This document shows positions 17,966 through 30,555 of a stretch of DNA of 64,000 bases, one piece after another. Both the position numbers and the translations under genes were made by a program. Source of the DNA: Cruorifilaria tuberocauda (Eukaryota; Nematoda; Chromadorea; Rhabditida; Onchocercidae); the NCBI GenBank assembly GCA_013365365.1, contig JABVXU010000024.1, positions 124,001-188,000 on the forward strand. The letters are read 5' to 3'. The notes beneath the pieces are model-generated. The model did no database searches. It was not told the DNA's origin and saw nothing but the letters and a program-made list of their open reading frames with translations. Each line of letters begins with the position of its first letter. Positions within the stretch are counted from its first letter, which is position 1.

Positions 17966-20723
17966 TTACCGTACACAGAAAAGATAGCGGATAAAATTAA
18001 CCACTAGACTTCCGATGATTAAAATGCTCATTATCACTGCCAGTACGATGACCCATTCCTGAAAGAGGCTTTTTGATTACTGTTCCCATCCATTTAAAAT
18101 TGATGGAAAAATCATGAAATCGATTGATGTATGGACATTTTAGCATTATGTACCTTCGTATGATAGATGATGACCAAACAATCCGTATATATTGACCTTT
18201 ATCACTCTTGTGTGACCATCATTTTGCAACAACATATGAAATTAAGCCGACGTTTCATAATAATGTAATATAAAATGTTATTAAGGATTATATGAGCGAA
18301 TGTACAATTCATTTGATAAATGACGATTAAATTAATGGAGATGATATTACACTAATTTGATTTCAATACTAGTAATGCAAAGATTTTCTATTACTTAACA
18401 AATGTCCTATGCTTTATTAAAGCAATACATATATCATTGTTCGCTGTGTGAGCAACTCCTCGCAATTTCACTCACATAATTTTATTTCTCAATTGGATTT
18501 GAAGAGATGAAAATGGGAACCTTACAAGTTTCCATCTCTCCGTGCCTTCTTTTATCTTTCTATCTATTGAAGAGAATAGTTTTTGGAATTCACAATGTAT
18601 TATTTTCAGGAATCTCATCATCAACTACCCTTAAGTTGAAGGAAGGAGGAAATGATTTCGTTTTTTAATTTTACAATGTTTATTTGAGCGCTCATACATG
18701 TTCTAATAGAATATTTAAAAAATTGCTGTATTCTGATATTAGTAGCAAAGAATATAAAAGATTCAGCAAAAATTATTAGAATGAGTTCTACATTATTCTA
18801 ATAATTAATAATATTATTGTTGAAACTAAATATAAGTTAAGGTTTTGAAACATTTTTTATTCATCTACTAAACGTTATACATTATATAGAAAGAATTAAC
18901 TTAGCATTTTTCATGACAAGTTCATTTCCTAATTGATCAGCAAAAAAATTTTGTTTTGTTTGAGCTAGGGCTAGAGCAAAAAAAGCTGCTATATCTCATT
19001 TTATTTTCAATTTTTCCTAAGGAGTGGATGAATAAATTATTCATTAAATCACAGATCATCTATTCTTAAATCGAATATATCCTGTATCTCTTGAAAACTT
19101 CTTTGTATGAGTTAATGAAACCGTAATTTTTAGGGAAAAAACAGAGAAACGATGTAAATTCATACATTTCACAATTTCTTTATCAAGAAAAAAGAAAAAT
19201 CTTACAAAGGAAATTTCTTAACAAATTTTCTTCATTTTAATTTATATTATAATAAAACAGTTTCAGTTTAATTCAATTCGGTTATTTCCGATTATAATTT
19301 TGACAGATATTTGGATGGTTTCTAATAATTTTCTAATAAATAATGGCATTTATATAATTAATTATCTCTGCTTAAATTTTTGTATGAAAAATATCACATG
19401 AAATAAGTAAGCTTACCTGAAGCCTAAAGCAACAGGAACTATTCAAATCACCGCAACAACGATAATAGTACAGTGGCGTTTCTTCTGGACACTGTTCACC
19501 GACCACAATTATTGGACATGCCAATGAACTTTTCCTAAGAAAGGTTTTGAAATTAATTTAGAATTACAACGGTCATTAGTAATGCAATTTGTAACTATAA
19601 AATTACTGATAATATGCTTAACAAGTCTGTGATCTTTTTCATGCTCTACTAAAAATTGTAAGGAAAACTTTTAACATTTATAAAGCTTGAAGCATGATAA
19701 AAATATTCAAAACAAAAGGAAGAGAACTGCAAAATAGTGATAAATTGTTAAGAAATAAAATTATTTGAATAAGTTTAAAATTATACCGATTACTTATTTG
19801 GCAAACAAGAACGAGAAATAATTGAAAGTAAGAACAAAATTGATATTATTTTAAGCTTTTTAACAAAAAGCGTTAAATAGATAATCAATAATGAGATATT
19901 TGATAATAGCAATTAAGTCAGAAAAATAATCAATAATTAATGTGAAATTTAGAAATTATTATGGTACCTAATGAAACGTTCCAACAAATCGACTGTTCTA
20001 TAAGGCATTACTATGATTTTACTGCAATTTTCGGATTTTCCCTGATCGAACTGACGCAAATTTTCCTTTTACAATTGCCGAAAGATGACAAATTTGATGA
20101 AAAAAATCGTAAATACTTCTCAATTTAACGAGAATGATTGAAATATTAAGATAGAATGAGCAAAAGAATGAAATGAATGCTCGTTTTCGTGCTCTATTTG
20201 GATAATCACTACTAGTGATACGATAACAACGGTTTCCGTTTCCGCTTCAAAATTATTTCCCAAAAAAATAAAAAAATAAAAGTAAAGTTATACCAGTAAA
20301 AGATCATATGTTTTTTTTAATTTAGTTTAATTTGACTGTTTATTCATGTAAAATTCGGCATGATAATTGTAAGCCAACTAAGATCAAGGTATCACAGCAG
20401 ACGGATTCTAAAAGCTTCAAGTAAGCCAAAAATCAAAGACGCTATACCTTTTAGTTAAGTCAAATGAATGATATGATGTCATGAAAGTCTGGCGAACAAT
20501 GCTGTAATTTCAAAGTAAAATAGATAAAGTTTAAATATGCACGTTTAACTTCAAATCCTATCTCAGTTTCAAATTTGAGAAAGTAGTAAAATATATTACA
20601 GTGAAATCTCACTTACTTCAATTCGAACAGTTTGATGATACCTGTGTTTTCATTGGAATCATCGATATACGTAACTGCAGTCACCACACTTGCTAAACAT
20701 AGCAAATATACACGATGAATCAT
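17966..20723 (-). CDS. Small secreted/single-pass cysteine-rich membrane protein
   Basis: Family not recognised. Three exons on the minus strand: 20723-20617, 19534-19417, 18058-17966; phases agree and give 105 residues. Residues 1 to about 16 (MIHRVYLLCLASVVTA) read as a signal peptide. The ectodomain carries Cys in the pattern C-P-x(6)-C-P, then YYYRCCGDLNSSCC, and is followed by a hydrophobic helix (WVIVLAVIMSILIIGSLVV) and a short basic tail ending FIRYLFCVR. The predicted topology is type I: short Cys-rich outer domain, one helix, very short cytoplasmic tail. The CC...CC plus helix layout recalls Shisa or nematode CX-type proteins, but I cannot claim homology. Both introns are over 1 kb. 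All splice sites are good (GTAAGT/GTAAGC donors, TTTCAG and TTCTTAG acceptors). Confidence 0.72.
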
Positions 20724-20733
20724 AATTGACAAC

Positions 20734-20748
20734 CTGAAATTTGAAATT
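20734..20748 (-). promoter_or_regulatory. Probable trans-splice acceptor of the small membrane protein gene
   Basis: On the minus strand, TTTCAAATTTCAG ends 10 bases before the ATG at 20723. There is no visible upstream exon, which fits spliced-leader addition. Confidence 0.55.
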
Positions 20749-22763
20749 TTGTTTCCATAAAACTGCATTCATCAAAATCAAATTAAAACATTGGTAACGC
20801 AACGGAAATTCGATAAGTCAGTTGATAAATTTATCAACTGTAGTATCTGTACAAACAGCAATATCACTACTTTTATTTTATAATGTTACGTTTAAATCTT
20901 ATTTGATGAATATTATTATCAAGTTATAGCCATCATAATTCATACGTAAGTTTCAGTCACTACACGCAATTCTGCCTTTTACAAATGCAGATGTCATTCT
21001 TTTCAAAAGTCACAGTACTAAAAATTAAATAATTTATTCAAAATGATGAAAAACTATTCCAACAGAACGGTTTTAAAAGAAGAATTTATTTTCATGTGCG
21101 ACAACAATTGCATGGATCGTCTAATAATTGTCTAATTCTTGTCATACACTTAATGAATTATTTCTCTTCTAAAATTTACCTTTCAATGTTCAAATAATCT
21201 GAAATTATATCAAAGGTTTCTTAGTATAAAAGTTACCTTGCATAGTTTTAAATCAATAAGTTTAAGTTCAAAAAGCTTAAGTTTTTCACATTACTAGAAG
21301 ATAGAGAACGATTAATTTCATAACAAACCAGCAAAAAAAGGAAATTTTTAAATGAAAATTTACGACACGATTAATCAGTTGCTGTTACGACGTTAAAGCA
21401 TAATACATCTTCCGGAAAATAAATTCAAAAACATGAAAAGGATTACTTATTCTCAAGACAATACTGAAATCAAATTTGATAAGTAAAATTGCAACTGAAT
21501 TAATGGTGCATAGTGTTAGCAGGCAGAAATATGTAAAAAATTATGATGAAGCAAATATTAGCAAGAATAAGTAATCCTCAAATCTGTCTAAATGAATAAC
21601 AAAAGAAAATACGAAGGGTCATGAAAGCATAGTGGGAATTGAAAGTAATACATAAGTGAGCATGGAAACCAAATAATTTTTATAAAATGGTAATATGTGA
21701 ACACACTTAATAATCTTTTTAAACTTTGTTAAAAATTATTGCGATACATAAAAAGACCGTTTACTTCATTTTTTTATACTATTGGAAGAGATGAAAAGCA
21801 GCAGAGAGAACAAATTTAATTTTCAAATGTCTGTCATGAAGGTTAGATGGAAATCAATCCATCAATTCCAGCTCCATCAACATCGATTATGTTATTAAAA
21901 TGGATTATTTTTATCACTGATATCGCGCAAATTTGGTATTTAATTTACTTCAAGAACAATCACTAAACATTTTATGTATTTATAATTTAATAAGATGTGA
22001 AAAAAAGTAATGATATCACTGGGGAAGTGATTTCTCACGAATTGAAAACATGACGTTTTCACATTTATAAGTGGAAGGTTATTCGTAGACCCGATCGGCG
22101 GTAATTTTCCCATTAAAAAATTAATCAAAACATAACTTCCAATTTTTCCTTTTATTTACAATAACTGTCAAAAGTAATTTTTCGCATCTCATGAAATAAT
22201 TTTCAACATTTGAAAAATTATTGAAAATTTTAAAAGCCATAAAATAACAGTGCTATTTGTTAACTCATTTCGTATTTCAATATTTGTTTTGAATATCATA
22301 AAAACGCTCATTTTACAACAATTTTTACATTCATAGTGACGGACAAAGTGATAAGACATTACTGAAAAGTGAAATGATAGTAAATGAAATATGGATGGAT
22401 ATTTTTGTTGCAGATTTCAACAATGTACGATATCGAATTATTTTGAAGTTCTTCTAATACTTGTCAAGCGGGATGGCATAAGTTGTTCATCCTTTTGTAA
22501 TTAAGTACTAGATTATGTAAGCTTTTCTATAATACATTTCCACAGAAGAGTTTACTTCACAGTTATTAATTAATTATACAAACGGATGAAATTCATTAAG
22601 TTCAAGATATCATTACTTTTGTATTGTGAAAGCAACATAACTTGAACGAATCAGGAATACTTATATGCTGAAATTCCGCTAAAGTCTGCTACACTTGATG
22701 TTTTAAGAACTAAATGATATCAAAGATATCTTTATCACTTCGACAGTTACACTTACAAATTAC
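20749..22763. other. AT-rich intergenic stretch
   Basis: No supported gene. The minus-strand frame at 21940-22128 starts with a coding-like MGKLPPIGSTNNLPL but has no convincing acceptor in front and degrades into low-complexity residues. Confidence 0.5.
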
Positions 22764-22990
22764 CTGATTATTGTTCTCTGGAAAAACCATAATTCCTATC
22801 CCTTGAGTTAGCAATAACCTTGAAAGCAGGAAGAATATAAAGTTAAAGAAATTAGAGGAATAGTAAAATGCAGGAAGGGAGAACAGGTTTGGAATGTCTA
22901 AACGATTCATGGGAAACTATGCGATGCGTAAAGAAATGAAAGTTTCTACCTGAGAAGGTGATCTAGCGGAATGATGGCGGAGAATTCCAT
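22764..22990 (-). other. Two phase-matched minus-strand candidate exons (start of an unknown gene?)
   Basis: Exon A, 22990-22950, opens with ATG and reads MEFSAIIPLDHLL plus AG, followed by a GTAGAA donor. Exon B, 22818-22764, follows a TTTCAAG acceptor, completes the split Arg codon, reads LLLTQGIGIMVFPENNNQ and ends at a GTAATT donor in phase 0. The two join without a stop. No third exon was found downstream, so the gene, if real, is incomplete here. Family unknown. Confidence 0.3.
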
Positions 22991-23008
22991 CCACCGCCAC
23001 TCACCTTC
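22954..23008. repeat. Nested inverted repeat (hairpin)
   Basis: GAAGGTGA at 22954-22961 pairs with TCACCTTC at 23001-23008. Inside it TGGCGG pairs with CCGCCA, with a 13-base loop. The arms are separated by 13 unpaired bases on the left and one on the right. It overlaps candidate exon A on the other strand, so part of the symmetry could be accidental. Confidence 0.45.
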
Positions 23009-23874
23009 GATCGATATTTAATTATTCATCGGATGACTGAGTGATTCGTGATGGAATGCTACACCAAAGGTCAACACCTTTCTACTCTTCCAGATCACTG
23101 ATCTACACTCCCCACATTCCCCTCACCGAAGGCTTTTTCTACCTCCTACACTCCCTGTATCACCCTGACCAATGGTTAACTTCTCTCCATGTGGTTCGAA
23201 ATTCATCACAACATATCTCGAGTTATTTTCCTATCACTTCTCTTTGCAAGAATTAAGAGCGGAAAAGTTGAAATAGTGCTTGGAAGGATTTATTTTAGAA
23301 TTTAATCGAGAAAAACACTGTCCTATATGCTACGAATTAAACTTGAATTTTAGAAAGTGGGTAAAGCCGTTGAATATGACGTCTTCACGTGGTTGAGAGC
23401 CATTAAGCGTTCTATCACCTTTGTTAGTTTGGTCTTCTATCTCTTTTCAAGCGTCATATTCATTTCCAGGCGTCACACAAATTGCTTACTTAGTTTTTAT
23501 TTCTGCCATCATCTTGCTTTTCATATCAATCAATGATTTCATAGGATCTTATGAACGGAATCTTTTCTTCTCAAGACATTTTAAATGAAGACAGTAACAA
23601 ATAACAAGCAATATTTATTTCGAATTTGAACGATTAAAAAGTTAAAAATCTGATAAGATCTAATAAGCAATCATTTTGTGTGGCATCGGAGGAGAATTCA
23701 TAAATGAAAGGAGCGGACGTATCTGAAAATTAACAGCGATTATGAAGGATGCATGGATGTATTCTAATGAGTAAAAAATGAGCATAGTTACCTTTCGTTT
23801 CCGGAATCAATCAATAATTTATATCTCGATACACTGAATGGTTTTTAATTATTTAGCCAATTTATTTTAAAACC
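23009..23874. other. Spacer with a coding-like plus-strand segment
   Basis: At 23354-23422 an open segment follows the acceptor GAATTTTAG, reads KVGKAVEYDVFTWLRAIKRS and three more residues, and ends at a GTTAGT donor in phase 0. It is richer in G/C than its flanks. No partner exon was found. The frame at 23041-23256 (+) has no splice context and no recognisable family. Confidence 0.25.
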
Positions 23875-26800
23875 TTAACATACATCATTTCCCTTATCAA
23901 TGAATCTGTTTGCGTCGTTCGTCGTTACCGTATGGTAGTGATATTCTTCAGCAAATCGATAACGTTCGAATAATAATCTCATCAATTTCTAGAAATTTTT
24001 AACAGCATAAAAATTTTAATATTCAGAAAATCATTTCAATAGATTAAATTTAGTCATTTAAAATGATTTTGTCCGTATGATCGCAGTAACTTAAGTGTCT
24101 CGTATTGACTATCACGAGTGGGCAGTATCAGGTAAATGCGCTATCTTATTAATGTAGGAAAATGATGGTATTTGGAAAGCCAAATAGTTGAAATCATCAG
24201 TATCTTTGGATGGATGAAATTATGGAAATGATGGTCATTTTTCATCGTGATTTATTTATATATGCCTCGAATATCCGTACGAAATTATTAATATTTTTGT
24301 GTTAAAATCCAACTTACCAAATACAATAAATCCTGCTCAATAACTTCTTTTATGGATGGACTCAAAATCTTAACTGGAATCCACAAATCCTGAAAGGAAG
24401 ATGAATTATAAACAGTTACAAATTAGGAGCTACCTGATATGTGCTACTGTAGTTCTGCTTTCAATAGCAGCAAATTTCATAACGAAATCTTAAGTTACTG
24501 CAATTTCTTTTTACCGCCCCTAACTGGTAAGAAATACCAGTAGGACGTTTGTCTCTGGAAAGGGAAGTATTAAACATGTCAGTCTATTTTTCGTCCATGT
24601 CCAACAGACATGACATGGTAATTATGATTGCATGGGAATTCTCACATTTTGTTAGATTGGTTTCAAAAATTTAGCAACTTAATTAGAACTTGTATTTCAT
24701 TGAATAATCGATAAATTGTATTAGAAAACTATGCATACTTACAGGATAAATGAATTTGAATTTATTCGAAAATGCTCGATGCATTCCGCAAGTTGTATTG
24801 TAAATGAGATTAAATGGTGGTGGAATAGCAGTAAACCATTCAAAATATTCTGCATAAATTTGACAGCGAGTGAATTTCCATTCCATATCTTCGTTTTCCT
24901 GAAATTTGAAGAATTCAGGAATAATCGTAATCCATATTTTAATTAGAATGAAAAACATGTAGCTTCTCAGACCTTGGCAAAATCTTTTGTTGAATTTGAA
25001 GTTCAGATTAAAAATTTTACGTAAAATTTGCATACTATCATTATTTAAAATGTATGTCTTACTGAAGAATGCAAAAAGTATTAACAGAAATTTGAAAGCA
25101 ATGAACATTTTGTGATTAAATAAAAATTGTTGCTAATTTCAAGTTCAACTAACTAGAACTGCATCAGCCCTTCGAACTAGCATGGAAACCATTAAATTTA
25201 ACAAAGTTGTTATAACAGCAACATGAAATGTAGCAATTGTGATTTCACCGGCATAATTAGTGAGTGGATGTGTGGTAGGCTCTTGATTAGGCCCTGCATT
25301 ACCCACAATAAGCTTATAGTCCCAAGGTGCAAGATAGCCATAAAATGACCAGTATAAATTACGAAGTGTTATTCCTATGCTAAAAAATTTTAATTTTTAT
25401 TAATTATGAATGAAAATAATATCAGAAAACTGAAGAATTGCAAAGAAAAGAGGTTTCATTTAAGAAGAAATATAGTTTTTATGAAATTGTTGCATAATTA
25501 ATTAATTTTTGCAATATTCATTATCTTGCAAATGTTAAATTGACATTCATTTAAAATAAACATTTCATGTCCAAATTCAAAACCTATTTTTTCTCAAAGG
25601 AAAGAAGAATTTAAGGTTTTTTTTGAAACAATTGCAATGTTTTCAGGATGCAAATACTGTTTGTTTCTATACTTGGAATAGGTTTCTTTTTGCTGCACAA
25701 TATTTCCGTCTTTATCCAATACACGATTTTCATTGTACGCTTGATACAGTGTGTTTATACCCAATGAAAAACATATCATCATGATGGCAGCTATTGATAG
25801 GAATATCATGACATCACGAACACATTTTGAGATTGATATCGGAAAGGAAATTGCTATTATGAATAATCAAAAAAAGAGAAAAATCTTTGCACTTTTTTTG
25901 AAACGATTAACATTTTAAATGAATGATAGTATAAGTGTTAAAATTACAATTATTTGAGTAGACTCATGCAAAATTGTACTTAAATTCATGTAAATAACAA
26001 AATTACGTTAATTTTGACGGACAAGCACATATTCTTATAAATACATTCAATTGCAATTAAAATAACTTAATGAGAATTTTATCATTTTACAAATTATTAA
26101 GTATAACTGAGATTGGAAAAAATCATCACGATTATTTAAGCAGAATAGATTAAGATTTTCAATGTAAAAATTTTCACTAATAATTAATTATATAAATGTT
26201 CAAACTTCGGAAATTTAATAGAGTGAGCATTGTTTCAGTACAAGTAATTAATTGAACGATTATGCGAATTTCTCAGCATTCAAGAAAATTGGAGATATTT
26301 ACAAAAATACTATTAGTTCCCAAGCCAAGTAATTTATTAGGGAAAATATCTCCCAAGCAATTTATGCTAAAAAATTGCTAACACGAAAGAATCAACTTTT
26401 TCTTTGATAGATTATAAGTGATAAATGATGGATTTAGACTAAAAAGTAAAGTTGTTTGCGAATAAGCTAACTCAGCATAATCACAAATTATTAATAAGAC
26501 TTACAATAGTTGAGCCAATATATCGTTGTAGCTGAAAGTAATACAAAATTCTCCATAACGCCATCACGGAAGCTGCACCAAAGTAAATGTCGTAAATTAT
26601 CGAAAAGTCATAATACACCTAAAATTATAACAACTATAAAAGATAAATTACACGAAGTCTAGCAGCTCTTCTTTTTAAAACCAAAATCGATATTGTTCAA
26701 ATTATCGTGTAAAATTGGTCGAAGTTGTTGGAAAATCCTCAAGAATTAATTTTTACTTATAAGTATGATTTGCATTTTCCTGTATGCATATAGGATAGAT

Positions 26801-29800
26801 GAAGTTCTATAAATTAAAATAAAACTAAAACGAACCCAATGTCTTCGATGTAGTTGTTTTAATCCATCTTGGTGAATGGTAGCTGTCGTCATTACTAGGC
26901 AAAAAAATGATCCCGAAAATAACCATATTAAAATGAGGTCAAACCTGGAAATAATTGTTGAATTTTGAGCTGAATTTCGAGCAATTCTGATAAGTTTAAC
27001 TTCGGGAGTAAAGTTTCAATTTAATTTTATTTATTAAATTCAAATTTTTTTAAGGAAAGAAAATAAAAATTAACCACCGCCACCACACATTGTAAAATTT
27101 CTTTAAACCTTTACTGGCGAATTCGATATAATGAGTAACAGCTAAACCATAAACATACAAGTACACATAACCTTCTAGTGTTAAGCGTAAATCTATAAGC
27201 AAATTCATTTCCAATTTAATATTTAGTATTAAAATATTTCATCCATAAATATTAGTTTTTACAATTAAAGCAATTAGTTTTTGTTCCGACAAACGGATTT
27301 TATTTTTCATTTTGCCCTTCTTCAATTACTTTTTGCATAGCTTACATGAAATTTCCAAGCAGAAAAGATTATTCCAAAAGTCATTTAAAAAACCATAAAA
27401 TGGTAACAGAAAAGTCTCTTTTCTCTGTTGCAAATTAAATTCACCAGTAAAAATAAACTTTATAGAAAAAGTAATAAAAATTTATTAATTCTTAAACGAA
27501 CAGCTGTTAACAAGCGATCGCTCGGATGATCGTTCGCCTGTCCTACCAAAATATCGAATAGAAATTAAAACAGTAAGAAATAATACATAACTTGCTAATC
27601 TGCTCATGTATCTAAAAAATTTAATTTTATAAAAATTTTTTAGGAAAATGCAATTTGTGAAAATTTAAAATTATCTTCCGTTATTGTTGTTGTTGAAAGT
27701 TCAAAGATCACAAATTTCATCAATAAATTTCATTATCAGCGTAATTCGTTACAAATAAACAAGTATGTATTGTCATTTGATCGCTCTTCTTCCTCTCATT
27801 AACTTTTGATTGACTTTTCATTTTAGTTACGATAAGTTTTAAAAAGCTAAAAGTCTAGAAAATTTTTCCTAACTTTCTTTCTATACAAATGAGTCAGTGA
27901 TAAGTTTTATCAACTTACCGTGCCGAAGGATATTTAAATGTTTTAATACAAAATCCAGCACTAACTGCATGAAATAATGAAAGGATTGGATAACACAGGA
28001 AATGTCGAAATTTACGACTCAAATCTTGACATTTGAACTTCCCACTATCTGTCCACATTCCACGCCAGTGATCTTCCATTGTTGCTTGAACACCCAACGA
28101 AGACAAAAACTGCAAAAATTTCGTTTTCCTTGGAAACCAAAAAAATTCTTTAGAATAATTTGAAACTCTTATATGGGCAAATTTCATTCAAACTGCTTTT
28201 ATCACTTTGCTATCACTGTTGTCACCATCAATCACAGTTTAACTAATCTATGAACTGCAACGTTTCAAGTATATTTCTATGCAAATATCGCTTTAAATGT
28301 TTTTAGCGTTAATAATGACAAATATAAATTGATCTTACATAAGGCAACTAATTATGAAACGAATTCTTTACTGGTTTCATATGAGCTCCAAGAGCTAATT
28401 GAATACGTGGGAAATGTAATTCGCAATCAGCCAGGGGTGATCCAACTTTACGTGACAGCAACACGTGGATTTCTTCTGTTGTCCAACATTGCTCAGCAAT
28501 TTTGACCGCGAATGTCATCACATTATGACGTAAATCTCTGTACTCCACCTGTATTGCTTATAACTTTGTTTCGGGAAATTTTTGACAAATAGAAATAGTA
28601 TTAATGATTGATTTTTTTTAATTTTCGATTTACAAAAAAAAGGTTGAATTGCCGAGTAGCATTGTCAGAATCTATAATGCTGGAGAGATTCACAATTTGA
28701 AACAATGGATGTTGGAAATTTCAGAAGATCAGCATTCGAAATTTGAACTGTTTAGTATCCGGAACATAATTAATCGATTAGCTTATCGGTAGAGAATGAA
28801 TAGTTCGATATCTGTTTGAGAACTACCTTGTGCTCTTTCTCCATCTCTTCGCATACTTGCAAATCAGTGGCAAGCTTGAATGCAGCAAGCAGCGGATCAG
28901 TGCATGCAAGCCACAGAAACGGTGCGCTACTGATCGTGCGGTACGTATCCAACAGAATCACACTACTTGCCATGCAACGTGTGCTACGTGAACATTCATC
29001 ACAAGAACCTTTTGCAGTTTACTTTTTTTTAGAATAATAACTTGAAATCTGATCCCTTTACTTAATCAACTTAATTTAAACAAAGTTATTACTTCATATC
29101 TGATGAATAAATGATAATTATTGGCGAAGAAAAAAAACTCTTCAAAAGAAAATTAAATTCATAAGAAGTCGAGACTTACAATCAGGTCTATGTGGCAGTT
29201 GCACATAATGCTTTCTGAGAAGTAAGCACTGCACGATGGAAAAATTATTACATATGCAGGCAAGCATTAGTGGCGTCATATGCGCCGGGAATGACTTCGA
29301 TTTTCGACATCCTGAAAGACGATCATATCAAAATGATTTATTTGCACTGTGGAGCCTGTTGTTGAAAACTGATAATAGTAAATCGCGAAAATTATCATCA
29401 TTTTATCAAAATGATGCAAATTATTTTGACTACTTTTATACATTTTATATTGTAGGCTTTGCAATATATGTGGAAAGAATGTTCCGAGAGATCTCAAATA
29501 ATGTACGAACCATTACGTTCTTCACTGGGATATTCCATGAAAAGTGATAAAATGAATTCAACTAATGGACGACTCCCAATGCAAATTGCAGTCATCAGTG
29601 CTTCTTTGGTCGGTTCAGCTGATGTTCGATCAATGACCAATGGAATAAGCCTCTCTATCTGACCCTAAAGTGGACAAGTTACCTGACATAAAATCCTTTT
29701 AATCATTATATGCTTTGACCTTTAGCACCTTGATCTTTATTGCTAATCAAAGAAGCTAATCTATAGAATATTTCAAACTGCAAAATTTATTCATGATTTT

Positions 29801-30507
29801 AACGACATTCAATTGATTGAAAGGAAATCTCAGTATTTATATTCCTCAAATCGATTCAATCGTTTATTTACGGTTAGGACTTATTAAGAATTGAAAAATC
29901 CAGTATTCCTTCTTATTTACTTTCTTTTAAAGATGATATATAATCTCTTTTATTTTGTCTGTGCAATTATCACATTTTAATAATTCAAATTTATTTTTCG
30001 ATTTCTCAATTTAAATTCCAATCGTTTTATTTATTTCGTCTGAATAATCTGAGAAATGATTATTTCATAATTTCAATTTCTCTGGATTTTATTGATATAA
30101 ATGATGTCATCACTAATTGCTGATAAGAAATGAAAATTTCTTAAACAATCAAAGAATTTTTCAATTCTGCATACCATGCAAACTTACAGGAGTGATATTA
30201 TGCACGTCCTTAAAAATTTGTTTAATAGCTCTGACATTTCTGCTAAGTACAGCTGTTCGAAATCGATGAATTGTAGTATCCATTGATTTGGTTGGATTCC
30301 ATTCCACTCGTCCGTCATAAACAGCATTTGAAGTTGATAGCTGATATTTCACTAATGATTCCTGTATTATATAAATTATTCCTTTCATTTAGATAGATAT
30401 TTATTATGAAAAAAAGGTTAGCTAGGATATTAAATATACTATTCGAAAACTTCTAATTTAAGTCGATCAATAAATTTAACTTGATTTAAATCGTGTTCAT
30501 GTTCCAT
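23875..30507 (-). CDS. TRPC-type transient receptor potential cation channel
   Basis: Plasma-membrane cation channel subunit of the canonical TRP family (tetramer, calcium-permeable). Sixteen exons: 30507-30451 (exon extends to 30555), 30361-30188, 29664-29511, 29311-29180, 29008-28827, 28548-28372, 28109-27919, 27611-27502, 27192-27078, 26944-26836, 26618-26505, 25853-25658, 25379-25154, 24898-24743, 24389-24318, 23988-23875; about 760 residues. Order: ankyrin repeats (MTPLMLACICNNFSIVQCLL), the Cys motif CSCDECSRSTRC, the TRP_2 domain (FLWLACTDPLLAAFKLAT), six hydrophobic segments, a pore loop with LYWSFYGYL, S6 (LLNLMVSMLVRRAD) and an MEWKF TRP box. It differs a good deal from vertebrate TRPCs, so it may correspond to C. 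elegans trp-3/spe-41 or a trp-1/trp-2 relative; I cannot decide. The start is uncertain: either ATG 30507 in a trans-spliced first exon, or a missing upstream exon. The 26505/25853 junction is off by one phase. Confidence 0.92.
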
Positions 30508-30555
30508 CGCTAGTGCGTCAAATTCTTTTGTGATTTTTGTATGAAGTTTGTATAT

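Noticed and set aside
21940..22128. Minus-strand frame beginning MGKLPPIGSTNN as an exon of the candidate gene at 22.9 kb
   Set aside because: No usable acceptor lies before it and the second half is low-complexity, so it cannot be joined to the candidate exons.
24683..25108. 141-codon minus-strand open frame as a separate gene
   Set aside because: Only 24898-24743 of it is coding, as the TRP-box exon of the channel gene; the rest is intron on both sides.
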